This document shows positions 44,481-54,170 of a DNA stretch of 64,000 bases, piece by piece. The translations under genes and the position numbers were made by a program. The notes below the pieces were generated by a model. That model saw only the letters and a program-made list of their open reading frames with translations, made no database searches and was not told the DNA's origin. Position 1 is the stretch's first letter. Each line of letters opens with the position of its first letter. This DNA is from Mageeibacillus sp. UBA6976 (GTDB taxonomy: Bacteria > Bacillota > Clostridia > Saccharofermentanales > Saccharofermentanaceae). The stretch lies in contig DJYO01000008.1 in assembly GCA_002450155.1 (NCBI GenBank), positions 4,228-68,227 on the forward strand, given 5' to 3'.

Positions 44481-47400
44481 ATGATCAACGATTACAGGTC
44501 ACAGGTAGTCTATCCAAAGATGGGACTTTATGATCCCTCATTCGAGCACGAGAACTGCGGTATCGGTGCAGTTGTGGCAATTGACGGCCACAAGGACAGG
44601 TTTGTCGTAGACAGCGTGCTCAAGATAGTTGAGACACTAGAGCACAGAGCAGGTAAGGATGCAGAAGGCAAGACCGGAGACGGCGTAGGCATCCTGCTGC
44701 AGATCTCTCATTCGTACTTTTCTAAACTGGGTATGGATCTCGGAGGTGAAGGTGACTATGGTATCGGCATGTTCTTCTTCCCCCAGGGGGAAAAAGAATT
44801 CGCCTGTGCCAAAAAGACCTTTGAAGAAGTATTGGACTCAGAAGGCCTCGAGCTCATCTGCTGGAGAGATGTGCCGGTGAATAAGGATATATTCGGAAGC
44901 AAGGCAAGAGACAGCATGCCAAATATCTGCCAGGCTTTTATCAAGAGACCTGAGGATGTTGCCGCAGGGATCGATTTTGACAGGAAGCTTTATTTTGCAC
45001 GCAAGGTCTTTGAGAAGAGGAACAGGGATACCTATGTATGTTCCATGTCCTGCAGGACCATCGTGTATAAGGGAATGTTTCTGGTAGATCAGCTCCGCAA
45101 GTTCTATAAGGATCTTGAGAGCAGCGACTATGATTCTGCAATAGGTATCGTTCATTCGAGATTTTCCACAAATACAAATCCCAGCTGGCAGAGAGCGCAT
45201 CCTAACCGGATGATGGTGCATAACGGTGAGATCAATACCATCACCGGCAACATGAACAAGATGTTGTCACGTGAGAATATATTAAAGTCTAAATATCTGG
45301 AAGGCAGATATGACGATGTATATCCCATGCTGGATTGTGACGGCTCTGACTCGGCAAGGCTCGATAACACCATTGAGTTTATGGTCATGGCAGGCATGCC
45401 GCTGCCCCTTGCGGTAATGGTGACCATACCCGAGCCCTGGCAGCATATCAGCACCATGAGCAGGGAGATGAGAGCTTTCTATCAGTACTATGCGACCATG
45501 ATGGAGCCCTGGGACGGACCTGCATCGATCATCTTCTCTGACGGAGATATCTTGGGAGCGGTCTTGGACAGGAACGGACTCAGACCTTCCAGGTATTTTG
45601 TTACAAGCGACGGTTATGTTGTCCTCTCATCCGAAGCAGGAGCCCTGGCTGATTTCCCGGAGGAAAAGATCATTACCAAGGACCGTCTGCGCCCGGGAAA
45701 GATGCTCCTCGTTGATACAAAGCAGGGCAGGATCATCGATGATGAAGAGCTTAAGAATGCGTATGCCTCACGCAGGCCATACGGTGAATGGCTGAACCAT
45801 ATGCTGATCGAGCTTAAGGAATATAAGATCGAGAACAAGCGCCCCAAGGTTATAGCAGGAGAGGAACTTATAAGGCTGCAGCGTGCCTTCGGCTATTCTT
45901 ACGGCAATCTCAATAACGAGATAATCCCTATGTGCCTAAACGGCATAGAGCCTACAACGGCAATGGGTGTGGACGCGCCCATCCCGCCTCTTTCCGAGCA
46001 GAATCCGCCTCTGTTCGATTACTTTAAGCAGAAGTTTGCCCAGGTTACCAATCCGCCTATCGATTCTATAAGAGAGTCGGTAATAACGGATACTACGGTA
46101 TATTTAGGGATCGCAGGCAATATCCTTGAAGACGATGAGAATAACTGCAGAGTACTTGAGATACACAATCCTATACTTACAAATCTCGATCTTATGAAGA
46201 TCCGTGACAGTAAGTTTGAAGGACTCATCACTGCAGATATCTCCATGCTCTATACAAGAGAGCAAGGGCTGAGGGACGCAATAGACGGCTTGTTCAGACA
46301 GGCTGACAAAGCTCATGAAGATGGAGCCACCATTCTTATCCTTACAGACAGGGGTGTCGACAGGGAACATATGGCGATCCCGTCACTTCTGGCTGTGGCA
46401 GCACTTGAGACATATCTTGTAAGGACCAGGATGAATACTGCGATCTCCATTATCCTTGAGACAGCTGAGCCCTGCGAGGTCCACCATTTTGCGACTCTCT
46501 TAGGATTTGGAGCAAGTGCAGTTAATCCTTATCTTGCGTTAGATACTATCCAGGATCTTATAAACCGCGGAATAGTGGATAAGGACTATACCCAGGCAAG
46601 TGATGCCTACACATCAGCTGTAGTAAACGGAATCGTTAAGATAGCTTCCAAGATGGGTATATCCACGCTTCAGTCCTATCAGGGATCCAAGATCTTCGAG
46701 GCTCTGGGGATCGGGAACGAGCTTATGGAAGCTTATTTCCCTGATACGGTGAGCCGTATCGGAGGGATCGATCTTAATGACATTGCAAACAGGACCATTA
46801 AGCTCCATGATTCTGCCTTTGACCCTGCCGGCCTCGATACCGACAAGGGACTCAGGGTGGTAGGCTGGCATAAGTCAAGGAGCGGCAAGGAGGAACATCT
46901 TTATAACTCGGAGACCATACATCTGCTCCAGCTTGCAACATGGAACAATGATTACGATAAGTTCAAGCAATTCTCATCTGTTATTAATGCTGAGAATAAA
47001 CACATAACCTTAAGGAGCACACTTGATTTTGTATATCCGGAGCAGGGAGGGATCCCGCTGTCAGAAGTTGAGAGCGAAGAATCTATAATGCACCGTTTTA
47101 AGACCGGTGCCATGTCTTACGGCTCCATCTCCAAAGAAGCCCATGAATGCATGGCTATCGCAATGAACCGTATAGGAGGCAAGTCTAACAGCGGTGAAGG
47201 CGGCGAGGATCTCGACAGGATCGAGACCAAGGGATCTGATACTGATACATGTTCTGCGATCAAACAGGTTGCATCAGGCAGGTTCGGTGTAACATCCAAG
47301 TACCTCATCTATGCAGATGAGATCCAGATCAAGATGGCGCAGGGTGCCAAGCCGGGTGAGGGAGGACATCTTCCTGCAGGCAAGGTATATCCCTGGATCG

Positions 47401-49043
47401 CAAAGACCAGACATTCAACTCCGGGCGTTGCTCTCATCTCCCCTCCGCCGCATCACGATATTTACTCAATAGAAGATCTGGCAGAGCTTATCTACGACCT
47501 CAAAAATGCCAATAAGAAGGCCAGGATCTCAGTCAAGCTCGTATCCGAGGCAGGTGTTGGAACCATCGCTGCAGGTGTAGCAAAAGCAGGGGCAGGTGTT
47601 ATCCTTATCTCCGGTTACGACGGAGGCACCGGAGCTGCCCCGGCAAGCTCCATACATAATGCGGGACTCCCCTGGGAGCTCGGACTTGCCGAGACACATC
47701 AGACACTTATAAGGAATGGGTTAAGATCCAAGGTCGTACTTGAGACCGACGGCAAGATGCTCACAGGTAAGGATGTTGTGATCGCAGCTATGCTGGGCGC
47801 TGAGGAATTCGGATTTGCAACTGCGCCTCTTGTCACCATGGGCTGCGTCATGATGAGAGTATGTAATCTCGATACATGCCCGGTAGGTGTTGCTACTCAG
47901 AATCCGGAGCTCAGGAAGCGCTTTAAGGGCAAGCCTGAATATATCGTTAACTTCATGACTTTCATTGCAAGAGAGATGCGTGAATATATGGCAAGACTCG
48001 GCATAAGGACAGTGGATGAACTGGTAGGAAGATCAGACCTTCTCATGAGCAAGAAATACAGCAGTGACAACATCAAGTCCAGGATCGACATGTCGGGGAT
48101 CCTCATGAATCCATATGCGGGAAAGCCTGAAGTAAGACAGCACTTTATACCGGAAATGTCTTACGATTTTAAGCTCGAAGAAACTGTTGACGAGAAATAC
48201 ATAATCCCCTGGATGCAGCAGGATCTTGAACAGGGGACGCCTTGCTCTATGGATCTTAACGTAACAAATCTCAACCGCAGTGTAGGAACTTTGTTTGGAT
48301 CCAGGATCACAGAGAAATACTACAACAATCTTGAGGAAGATACTTATGTCATCCGGTGTAAGGGTGCCGGCGGACAAAGCTTTGGAGCATTTATCCCAAG
48401 AGGCGAGACCATCGTCCTTGAAGGCGAGACGAACGACTATTTCGGTAAGGGCTTATCAGGTGGAACACTTGCGGTATTCCCGCCAAGAAACAGCACCTAC
48501 GAAGCAAGTGAGAACATCATTGCAGGCAATGTGGCTCTTTTCGGTGCGACATCGGGCAAGGCCTTCATCAACGGTGTTGCAGGTGAGAGATTCTGCGTAA
48601 GGAATTCCGGAGCCAAGGTCGTGGTAGAAGGTACGGGAGACCATGGATGTGAATACATGACAGGCGGCGTTGTCGTTGTATTAGGCCCTACAGGCAAGAA
48701 TTTTGCTGCGGGCATGAGCGGCGGGATTGCTTATGTCCTGGATGAGAAGTACGACCTTTATACCAAGCTCAACAAGGCTCTTGTCGGCTTTGGCAAAGTC
48801 ACGGCAGCAGAAGACATTGATGAGCTTAGATCACTTATCGAGCAGCATGTTAAATGGACAGGTTCGACTCTGGGGCAAAAAATCCTTAACGACTTTGACA
48901 GCTACCTTCCCAGATTCAAGAAGGTCATACCTCACGACTACAAGAGAATGCTGGAATCCATCAGTAGATTCATGTCTCAGGGACTAAGCTGCGAAGAAGC
49001 CAAGATCGAAGCCTTCAAAGAGAATACTGCAAAGAAAGCATAG
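44481..49043 (+). CDS. gltB: Glutamate synthase, large (alpha) subunit
   Basis: A 1520-residue ferredoxin/NADPH-type GOGAT large subunit. The catalytic Cys26 (FEHENCGIGAVV) would be exposed by removal of a 25-residue propeptide. The glutamine amidotransferase domain (26-430), central domain, FMN barrel (PGEGGHLPAGKVYP, SGYDGGTGAAP), the 3Fe-4S cysteines near MRVCNLDTCPVGVATQ and the C-terminal beta-helix (GLSGGTLAVFPP) are in order. It makes glutamate from 2-oxoglutarate and glutamine. RBS GGAGGA. Regulated by the leader above. Confidence 0.97.
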   Translation: MINDYRSQVVYPKMGLYDPSFEHENCGIGAVVAIDGHKDRFVVDSVLKIVETLEHRAGKDAEGKTGDGVGILLQISHSYFSKLGMDLGGEGDYGIGMFFFPQGEKEFACAKKTFEEVLDSEGLELICWRDVPVNKDIFGSKARDSMPNICQAFIKRPEDVAAGIDFDRKLYFARKVFEKRNRDTYVCSMSCRTIVYKGMFLVDQLRKFYKDLESSDYDSAIGIVHSRFSTNTNPSWQRAHPNRMMVHNGEINTITGNMNKMLSRENILKSKYLEGRYDDVYPMLDCDGSDSARLDNTIEFMVMAGMPLPLAVMVTIPEPWQHISTMSREMRAFYQYYATMMEPWDGPASIIFSDGDILGAVLDRNGLRPSRYFVTSDGYVVLSSEAGALADFPEEKIITKDRLRPGKMLLVDTKQGRIIDDEELKNAYASRRPYGEWLNHMLIELKEYKIENKRPKVIAGEELIRLQRAFGYSYGNLNNEIIPMCLNGIEPTTAMGVDAPIPPLSEQNPPLFDYFKQKFAQVTNPPIDSIRESVITDTTVYLGIAGNILEDDENNCRVLEIHNPILTNLDLMKIRDSKFEGLITADISMLYTREQGLRDAIDGLFRQADKAHEDGATILILTDRGVDREHMAIPSLLAVAALETYLVRTRMNTAISIILETAEPCEVHHFATLLGFGASAVNPYLALDTIQDLINRGIVDKDYTQASDAYTSAVVNGIVKIASKMGISTLQSYQGSKIFEALGIGNELMEAYFPDTVSRIGGIDLNDIANRTIKLHDSAFDPAGLDTDKGLRVVGWHKSRSGKEEHLYNSETIHLLQLATWNNDYDKFKQFSSVINAENKHITLRSTLDFVYPEQGGIPLSEVESEESIMHRFKTGAMSYGSISKEAHECMAIAMNRIGGKSNSGEGGEDLDRIETKGSDTDTCSAIKQVASGRFGVTSKYLIYADEIQIKMAQGAKPGEGGHLPAGKVYPWIAKTRHSTPGVALISPPPHHDIYSIEDLAELIYDLKNANKKARISVKLVSEAGVGTIAAGVAKAGAGVILISGYDGGTGAAPASSIHNAGLPWELGLAETHQTLIRNGLRSKVVLETDGKMLTGKDVVIAAMLGAEEFGFATAPLVTMGCVMMRVCNLDTCPVGVATQNPELRKRFKGKPEYIVNFMTFIAREMREYMARLGIRTVDELVGRSDLLMSKKYSSDNIKSRIDMSGILMNPYAGKPEVRQHFIPEMSYDFKLEETVDEKYIIPWMQQDLEQGTPCSMDLNVTNLNRSVGTLFGSRITEKYYNNLEEDTYVIRCKGAGGQSFGAFIPRGETIVLEGETNDYFGKGLSGGTLAVFPPRNSTYEASENIIAGNVALFGATSGKAFINGVAGERFCVRNSGAKVVVEGTGDHGCEYMTGGVVVVLGPTGKNFAAGMSGGIAYVLDEKYDLYTKLNKALVGFGKVTAAEDIDELRSLIEQHVKWTGSTLGQKILNDFDSYLPRFKKVIPHDYKRMLESISRFMSQGLSCEEAKIEAFKENTAKKA

Positions 49044-49051
49044 GTGGCGTT

Positions 49052-50542
49052 ATGGGTAAAGCAACAGGTTTTATGGAATTTGAAAGAGTGGATAATCCCG
49101 GTAAGACTGAATTTGAGAGGATAGAGACTTACAACGAATTCCACACCCAGATAAATGAGGAACAGAGGAGACGTCAGGGCGGACGCTGCATGAACTGCGG
49201 AGTGCCTTTCTGCCAGAACGGCAAACCCATGTGTGGAATGGTATCAGGATGCCCGTTAAACAATCTCTGTCCTGATTGGAACGATCTGATATACAAGGGT
49301 TTCTGGGATGAGGCATACGACAGGCTCACGCTTACCAATCCCTTCCCGGAGTTTACATCAAGAGTATGTCCTGCTCTCTGCGAGAAGGCATGTACCTGCT
49401 CTCTTAACGGAGATGCAGTAACCTGCAAGGAGAACGAGTATGCCATTATCGAGAGAGCCTTCAGCTCGGGGAAGGTGGTGCCCCAGCCTCCTAAGGTCAG
49501 ATCCGGAAGGAAGGTTGCAGTTATAGGCTCCGGCCCTTCAGGTTTATCCTGCGCTTATATCTTGAACAGGAGAGGTCACAATGTGACTGTCTTTGAACGA
49601 GAGGACAGGCCGGGAGGACTTCTTATGTACGGCATCCCCAACATGAAACTTGAGAAGAGGTTTATTGAACGGAGACTGGACATAATGAGGGCTGAAGGCG
49701 TTGTCTTTAATACCGGTGCTGATGTAGGGAGAGACATTACGTCAGAGCAGCTGCTCAAAGACTACGATGCAGTAGTGCTCTGTTGCGGTTCCTCAGAGCC
49801 AAGAGACATAGTCTGTGAAGGAAGAGATGCTGAAGGGATCTATTTTGCTGTCGATTTCCTAAAGTCTACGACCAAGGCTCTGCTTAACGGCAATATGAAC
49901 GATTCGCGCTATATCAGCGCAAAATACAAGCATGTAATAGTGATCGGCGGCGGTGATACAGGTAATGACTGTGTTGCCACATCGATACGGCACGGCTGCA
50001 AGTCCGTAACCCAGCTCGAGATGATGCCCAGGCTTCCTGAGCAAAGAGCAGAAGACAATCCGTGGCCTGAGTGGCCAAGAGTCTGCAAGACTGACTACGG
50101 CCAGCAGGAGGCGATAGCCGTCTTTGGCAAGGATCCGAGGATCTATGAGACAACGGTAAAACGCTTTATCAAGAATGAAGAAGGCAGACTCATAGCAATA
50201 GAGACAGTCAGGCTTAGAAGGATGAGAGACGATAAGACCGGCAGGATGCGCATGGAAAATATAGAAGGATCAGAAGAGATCATTCCTGCAGATCTGGTGC
50301 TCATAGCAGCAGGTTTTACCGGAGCGCAGAAATACGTAACCGACAGTTTCGGCGTGGATCTAAGTCAGAGAAATACCGTTCTTACAGATGGTGACAGTCA
50401 TCTTACAAGTATTCCCAAGGTATTTACCGCAGGAGATATGAGGCGTGGTCAGTCGCTTGTAGTCTGGGGCCTTAGAGAGGGCAGGGACGCAGCAAGAGAG
50501 GTTGATGAATTCCTGATGGGATATTCGAATATCAGGTCATAA
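49052..50542 (+). CDS. gltD: Glutamate synthase, small (beta) subunit
   Basis: A 496-residue flavoprotein. The N-terminal cysteine-rich domain (GGRCMNCGVPFCQ, VCPALCEKACTC) binds two [4Fe-4S] clusters; GSGPSGLSCAYILNRRG binds FAD and VIGGGDTGNDCVATS binds NADPH. It feeds electrons to GltB. It starts eight bases after gltB and shares its operon. Confidence 0.96.
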   Translation: MGKATGFMEFERVDNPGKTEFERIETYNEFHTQINEEQRRRQGGRCMNCGVPFCQNGKPMCGMVSGCPLNNLCPDWNDLIYKGFWDEAYDRLTLTNPFPEFTSRVCPALCEKACTCSLNGDAVTCKENEYAIIERAFSSGKVVPQPPKVRSGRKVAVIGSGPSGLSCAYILNRRGHNVTVFEREDRPGGLLMYGIPNMKLEKRFIERRLDIMRAEGVVFNTGADVGRDITSEQLLKDYDAVVLCCGSSEPRDIVCEGRDAEGIYFAVDFLKSTTKALLNGNMNDSRYISAKYKHVIVIGGGDTGNDCVATSIRHGCKSVTQLEMMPRLPEQRAEDNPWPEWPRVCKTDYGQQEAIAVFGKDPRIYETTVKRFIKNEEGRLIAIETVRLRRMRDDKTGRMRMENIEGSEEIIPADLVLIAAGFTGAQKYVTDSFGVDLSQRNTVLTDGDSHLTSIPKVFTAGDMRRGQSLVVWGLREGRDAAREVDEFLMGYSNIRS

Positions 50543-50590
50543 GCTGAATCTTATAGTAAATGCTAAAATAGTGTCTTTGCAGAGGGTCAG

Positions 50591-50672
50591 ATGAACACTA
50601 AAAACGCATTTGACCTCCACAATGCAAAAACAGTGTTCATTTGACTATCCCAATGAACACTGTTTTTGCATT
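50591..50672. repeat. Three-copy inverted repeat forming a 21-pair hairpin between gltD and pyrG
   Basis: Unit 50621-50641 pairs perfectly with 50652-50672 (AATGCAAAAACAGTGTTCATT and its complement, ten-base loop). An imperfect third copy at 50591-50610 shares the outer nine and six bases but has A5 instead of T5 in the middle. It lies between convergent operons, with T-rich ends in both directions, and may be a bidirectional terminator. Confidence 0.75.
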
Positions 50673-50695
50673 CTTATGTTTTAATACTTCCGGTA

Positions 50696-52300
50696 TTATC
50701 CCCGTTTGTCTATCGCTGCTCTGACAAGACCCAGGAAGAGAGGGTGAGGCTTGTTGGGACGGCTCTTGAACTCAGGGTGATACTGAACACCGACAAAGAA
50801 GGGTTTATCAGTATATTCAACAGTCTCAACAAGCTGATTGTCAGGGGAGAAGCCTGATAAAGTAAGGCCTTTGCTGCTGAGCAGATCCCTGTATGCATTG
50901 TTGAACTCATATCTGTGGCGGTGACGCTCGGATATGGAAGATGTGTTATAGCATCTTTCCATGGTGGTGCCTGGTTTGATGTCGCACTTATATGCGCCCA
51001 GTCTTAATGTGCCGCCCTTATTGACTTCGTCGCTCTGACCGGGCATAAAGTCTATTACCTTGTTCACAGAATCAGGATCGAACTCATTGGAGTTTGCATC
51101 ACTAAGTCCTGCAAGAGACCTTGCTGCCTCGATAACGGTTATCTGCATCCCGAGACAGATCCCCAGGTAGGGAATATCGTTTTGTCTTGCATATCTGCAG
51201 GCGCAGATCATGCCTTCTACGCCGCGGGTGCCGAATCCGCCGGGTACTATTATGCCGTTAAGTTCTGACAGGATCTTACTGCTGTTATCATCAGTAATCA
51301 ACTCGGAGTCTATCCAGCGCAGATCGATCCTGGTATGATTTGCGAAACCTGCATGACGGACCGCTTCTGCAACCGAGAGATAAGTGTCATGGAATTTGAC
51401 ATATTTGCCTACGATGCCGATGGTAACTTCGCTTGTACTGTTCTTGATGGAATCTATAAGGGCATTCCATTCTGTAAGATCCGGCTTGTCGCAATCAAGA
51501 CACAGCTCTCTTACAACGATATCAGACAGACCGGATCTCTCCAGCATGAGCGGTGCCTCGTAGAGGATGGGCAGTGTCAGGTTCTCTATTACACAGTCTT
51601 CCTTAACATTGCAGAAGTGGGATATCTTGCTTAGTATGCTCTTGTCAGTAATCGGTTCGTCTGTCCTTAAGACTATTATGTCAGGAGAGATCCCCATTCC
51701 CTGGAGCTCCTTGACCGAGTGCTGGGTAGGCTTGGATTTATGCTCTCCGGATGCCTTGAGATAGGGGACCAGAGTTACATGGATATATAGTGAATTCTCT
51801 TTGCCCACCTCGCGGCCTACCTGTCTTATAGCTTCGATAAAGGGTTGGCTCTCGATATCGCCTGTTGTGCCGCCGACCTCAGTTATTACCACATCTGCAT
51901 TGCTGTGAGTTCCTACATTATAGATAAATCTCTTGATCTCATCTGTAATGTGGGGGATTATCTGAACCGTGCTGCCCAGATATTCGCCCTTGCGCTCGGA
52001 GGCGATGACATTGGAATATACTTTGCCGGTGGTGAGGTTGGAGTATTTATTCAGATCCTCATCTATGAATCTCTCGTAGTGGCCGAGGTCTAAGTCGGTC
52101 TCAGCGCCGTCCTCTGTTACATAGACCTCTCCGTGCTGGTATGGACTCATGGTGCCCGGATCCACATTGATATATGGATCCAGTTTCTGAGCTGCCACCT
52201 TAAGGCCTCTTTGCTTTAGCAGTCTGCCTAAAGAAGCGGCGGTGATGCCCTTGCCAAGTCCTGATACGACACCGCCTGTTACAAATATATACTTTGTCAT
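50696..52300 (-). CDS. pyrG: CTP synthase
   Basis: A 534-residue CTP synthase: the N-terminal synthase domain (FVTGGVVSGLGKGITAASLG, VDPGTMSPYQHGEVYVTEDG) and C-terminal glutamine amidotransferase domain with catalytic Cys in YLGICLGMQ and HPE in QYHPEFKSRP. It uses glutamine as N donor. It begins 13 bases after the ANTAR gene, so it is cotranscribed with the nitrogen regulator. Confidence 0.96.
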   Translation of the reverse strand: MTKYIFVTGGVVSGLGKGITAASLGRLLKQRGLKVAAQKLDPYINVDPGTMSPYQHGEVYVTEDGAETDLDLGHYERFIDEDLNKYSNLTTGKVYSNVIASERKGEYLGSTVQIIPHITDEIKRFIYNVGTHSNADVVITEVGGTTGDIESQPFIEAIRQVGREVGKENSLYIHVTLVPYLKASGEHKSKPTQHSVKELQGMGISPDIIVLRTDEPITDKSILSKISHFCNVKEDCVIENLTLPILYEAPLMLERSGLSDIVVRELCLDCDKPDLTEWNALIDSIKNSTSEVTIGIVGKYVKFHDTYLSVAEAVRHAGFANHTRIDLRWIDSELITDDNSSKILSELNGIIVPGGFGTRGVEGMICACRYARQNDIPYLGICLGMQITVIEAARSLAGLSDANSNEFDPDSVNKVIDFMPGQSDEVNKGGTLRLGAYKCDIKPGTTMERCYNTSSISERHRHRYEFNNAYRDLLSSKGLTLSGFSPDNQLVETVEYTDKPFFVGVQYHPEFKSRPNKPHPLFLGLVRAAIDKRG

Positions 52301-52313
52301 CTTTTGCCTCCGG

Positions 52314-52901
52314 TTATGGTAATTTGTATTCGTTTATTATCTTGTTTGCGACATCCCGCTTGGTGCTCCTTGAATCCATTGCGGTGCGCTCTATATATTT
52401 GTGCGCTTCGTTCTCGGTCATCTTAAGATTCTCCATAAGGAGCATCTTGGCCCTGTTTACGACTTTGATATCGTTTAGTTTCTCTTCGAAGGAATGGACT
52501 TTCTCCTCCATCTTCATAACGCGTTTCCTTGTAGCGCACAGAAGCTGAAGAGCCTGGATGACAGCCTGCTTTGTCATGGGTTTTGCCACGGTGAGGATAC
52601 CGTAATCTTCGGTCTTGTAACTGACCTCTTCCACGATCTCAGACTTTATGAGCAATAGCACTCCGCTGTTGGAATCAGATGCGATATCTATTGCAAGATC
52701 TATGCCGAACTCATCCTGCAGAGGAGTATTTATTACCACGATGTCAAAGTCTGAACTAAGGAGGAGTCTTCTTGCGCTGCTAGCGCTGTCTTCAAACTTA
52801 ACAGGGCTGAAGCGTTCAGGGGACAGGAGCGTCTTCAAGGCATCGTTGAATCTGTTATTCGACGATACTACGAGTACTTTGTATGTAAACTCGTTTAACA
52901 T
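52314..52901 (-). CDS. ANTAR-domain RNA-binding antiterminator with degenerate receiver domain
   Basis: A 195-residue protein: receiver-like domain (8-122), coiled coil (125-145) and ANTAR domain (about 140-190; IKVVNRAKMLLMENLKMTEN and AHKYIERTAM, STKRDVA). ANTAR proteins bind two-hairpin RNAs to prevent termination. The receiver is non-canonical: the phospho-acceptor Asp is Asn58 (DIVVINTPL) and the acidic pair after beta-1 is Ser13-Ser14, while Lys107 (VAKP) remains. Phosphorylation is thus unlikely; control probably comes from a protein or metabolite. It lies between the GS-like gene and pyrG. NitR/GlnR-type ANTAR proteins beside glnA are known in clostridia. Confidence 0.92.
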   Translation of the reverse strand: MLNEFTYKVLVVSSNNRFNDALKTLLSPERFSPVKFEDSASSARRLLLSSDFDIVVINTPLQDEFGIDLAIDIASDSNSGVLLLIKSEIVEEVSYKTEDYGILTVAKPMTKQAVIQALQLLCATRKRVMKMEEKVHSFEEKLNDIKVVNRAKMLLMENLKMTENEAHKYIERTAMDSRSTKRDVANKIINEYKLP

Positions 52902-52929
52902 TGATCTGCTCCTTTGAAATAGAATGGTC

Positions 52930-54141
52930 TTATCTGTTGCAGTAACTGTTTATCAGGGTCTCATCAAGGAATGACTTAAGGAAACTGCTGCCTGATGCAG
53001 CTTTTCTTGCTTCTGCAAGGGACTGGGGCAGTGTTTTATATAGGGCTGCCTCATCTGTATCAAGATCAGTCAATACTTTATTTGTAGGCTTCTCAAGATC
53101 GATCCTGTCCTTAATGCCTTCCAAAGATGCTTCTATCAGGATCGCGAAGGCAAGGTAGGGGTTTATACCTGCATTAGGTGACCTTAACTGGGCATAGGAA
53201 TTTGTGCCCGGGGCAGGGGGTATCCTTATGAGCTGTCCCAGATTATCCTTGGACCAGGTTATGTACCTGGGGGCACTGTCTTCACCAAGCCTTAAGTAAG
53301 AATCCTCAGTGGGGTTAAAGAATACGGTTGATTCGTAGATATTCTTGAGGATGCCTGCAATTGCAAAAGGCATTACCTGATCGCCGCTATTACTGTCTGC
53401 CCTTAAATTGATATGGAAGCCGCTTCCGGGTTTGTCCGTAAGAGGCTTGGGTGAGAAGTCGGCATACAGCCCGTTTCTTGCTGCGATCGTCTTGACCACC
53501 ATCATGAAGGTGGATGCGTGATCTGCGGCAGTCAGAGGATCTGAACTTGCATAGTCGATCTCATTTTGTCCCGGACCTGCCTCATGGTGGGAATTAACGG
53601 GGGTTATCCCCATCCTCTCGAGGGTAAGGCAGATCTCACGCCTTACATTCTCGCCTTTATCTAGCGGGGCAACATCCATATAACCTGCATTGTCGTAGGG
53701 CACATACGAGGGGTTGCCATCTTCGTCTGTCTTAAAAAGATAAAACTCCATCCTCGAGCCGAACCTGTAGGTGATACCCTGCGCTTCGGCCTTGGATACG
53801 GCCTGCTTCAGGATATATCTCGTATCGCCGCGAAAAGGCGTTCCATCCGTAAGGGAGATATCGCAGAACATCCTTATTACCTTGCCGTGTTCAGGACGCC
53901 ATGGCAGAAGGGAAGTGGTTGCCGGATCCGGATGCAGCACCAGGTCCTGACTGGAGTAGTCCCTGAAACCCTTGATGAAAGATGCGTTTATTGCAAGTCC
54001 GTTTTCCAGGACTCTCCCGATGTCATTTGCCATAACGGAGATGTTCTTTGGCGTACCGTATATATCGCAGAAGGTAAGACGGATAAACTTGATGTCTTCT
54101 TCCTCGATATACTGCATAAACTCTTTTACTGAGCAATCCAT
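52930..54141 (-). CDS. Glutamine synthetase type I homologue lacking key catalytic residues
   Basis: The ATG at 54141 has GAGGAGG eight bases upstream and gives a 403-residue GSI-like protein. By eye against Bacillus GlnA, n1 metal ligands are kept (Glu132, Glu187, Glu194) and so is His243. But the n2 ligands become Arg130 (Glu in PEPEF) and Gln318 (Glu in VEVRS), the flap Glu is Ser289 (EDSAP for GYEAP) and a substrate Arg is Leu301. It is also about 40 residues shorter than Bacillus GlnA (444). Active glutamine synthesis is unlikely; it may sense nucleotide or glutamine. First gene of an operon with the ANTAR regulator, preceded by an ANTAR-type leader. Confidence 0.85.
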   Translation of the reverse strand: MDCSVKEFMQYIEEEDIKFIRLTFCDIYGTPKNISVMANDIGRVLENGLAINASFIKGFRDYSSQDLVLHPDPATTSLLPWRPEHGKVIRMFCDISLTDGTPFRGDTRYILKQAVSKAEAQGITYRFGSRMEFYLFKTDEDGNPSYVPYDNAGYMDVAPLDKGENVRREICLTLERMGITPVNSHHEAGPGQNEIDYASSDPLTAADHASTFMMVVKTIAARNGLYADFSPKPLTDKPGSGFHINLRADSNSGDQVMPFAIAGILKNIYESTVFFNPTEDSYLRLGEDSAPRYITWSKDNLGQLIRIPPAPGTNSYAQLRSPNAGINPYLAFAILIEASLEGIKDRIDLEKPTNKVLTDLDTDEAALYKTLPQSLAEARKAASGSSFLKSFLDETLINSYCNR

Positions 54142-54170
54142 ATTGCTGTCCTCCTCGAAGAGTGTTGATA

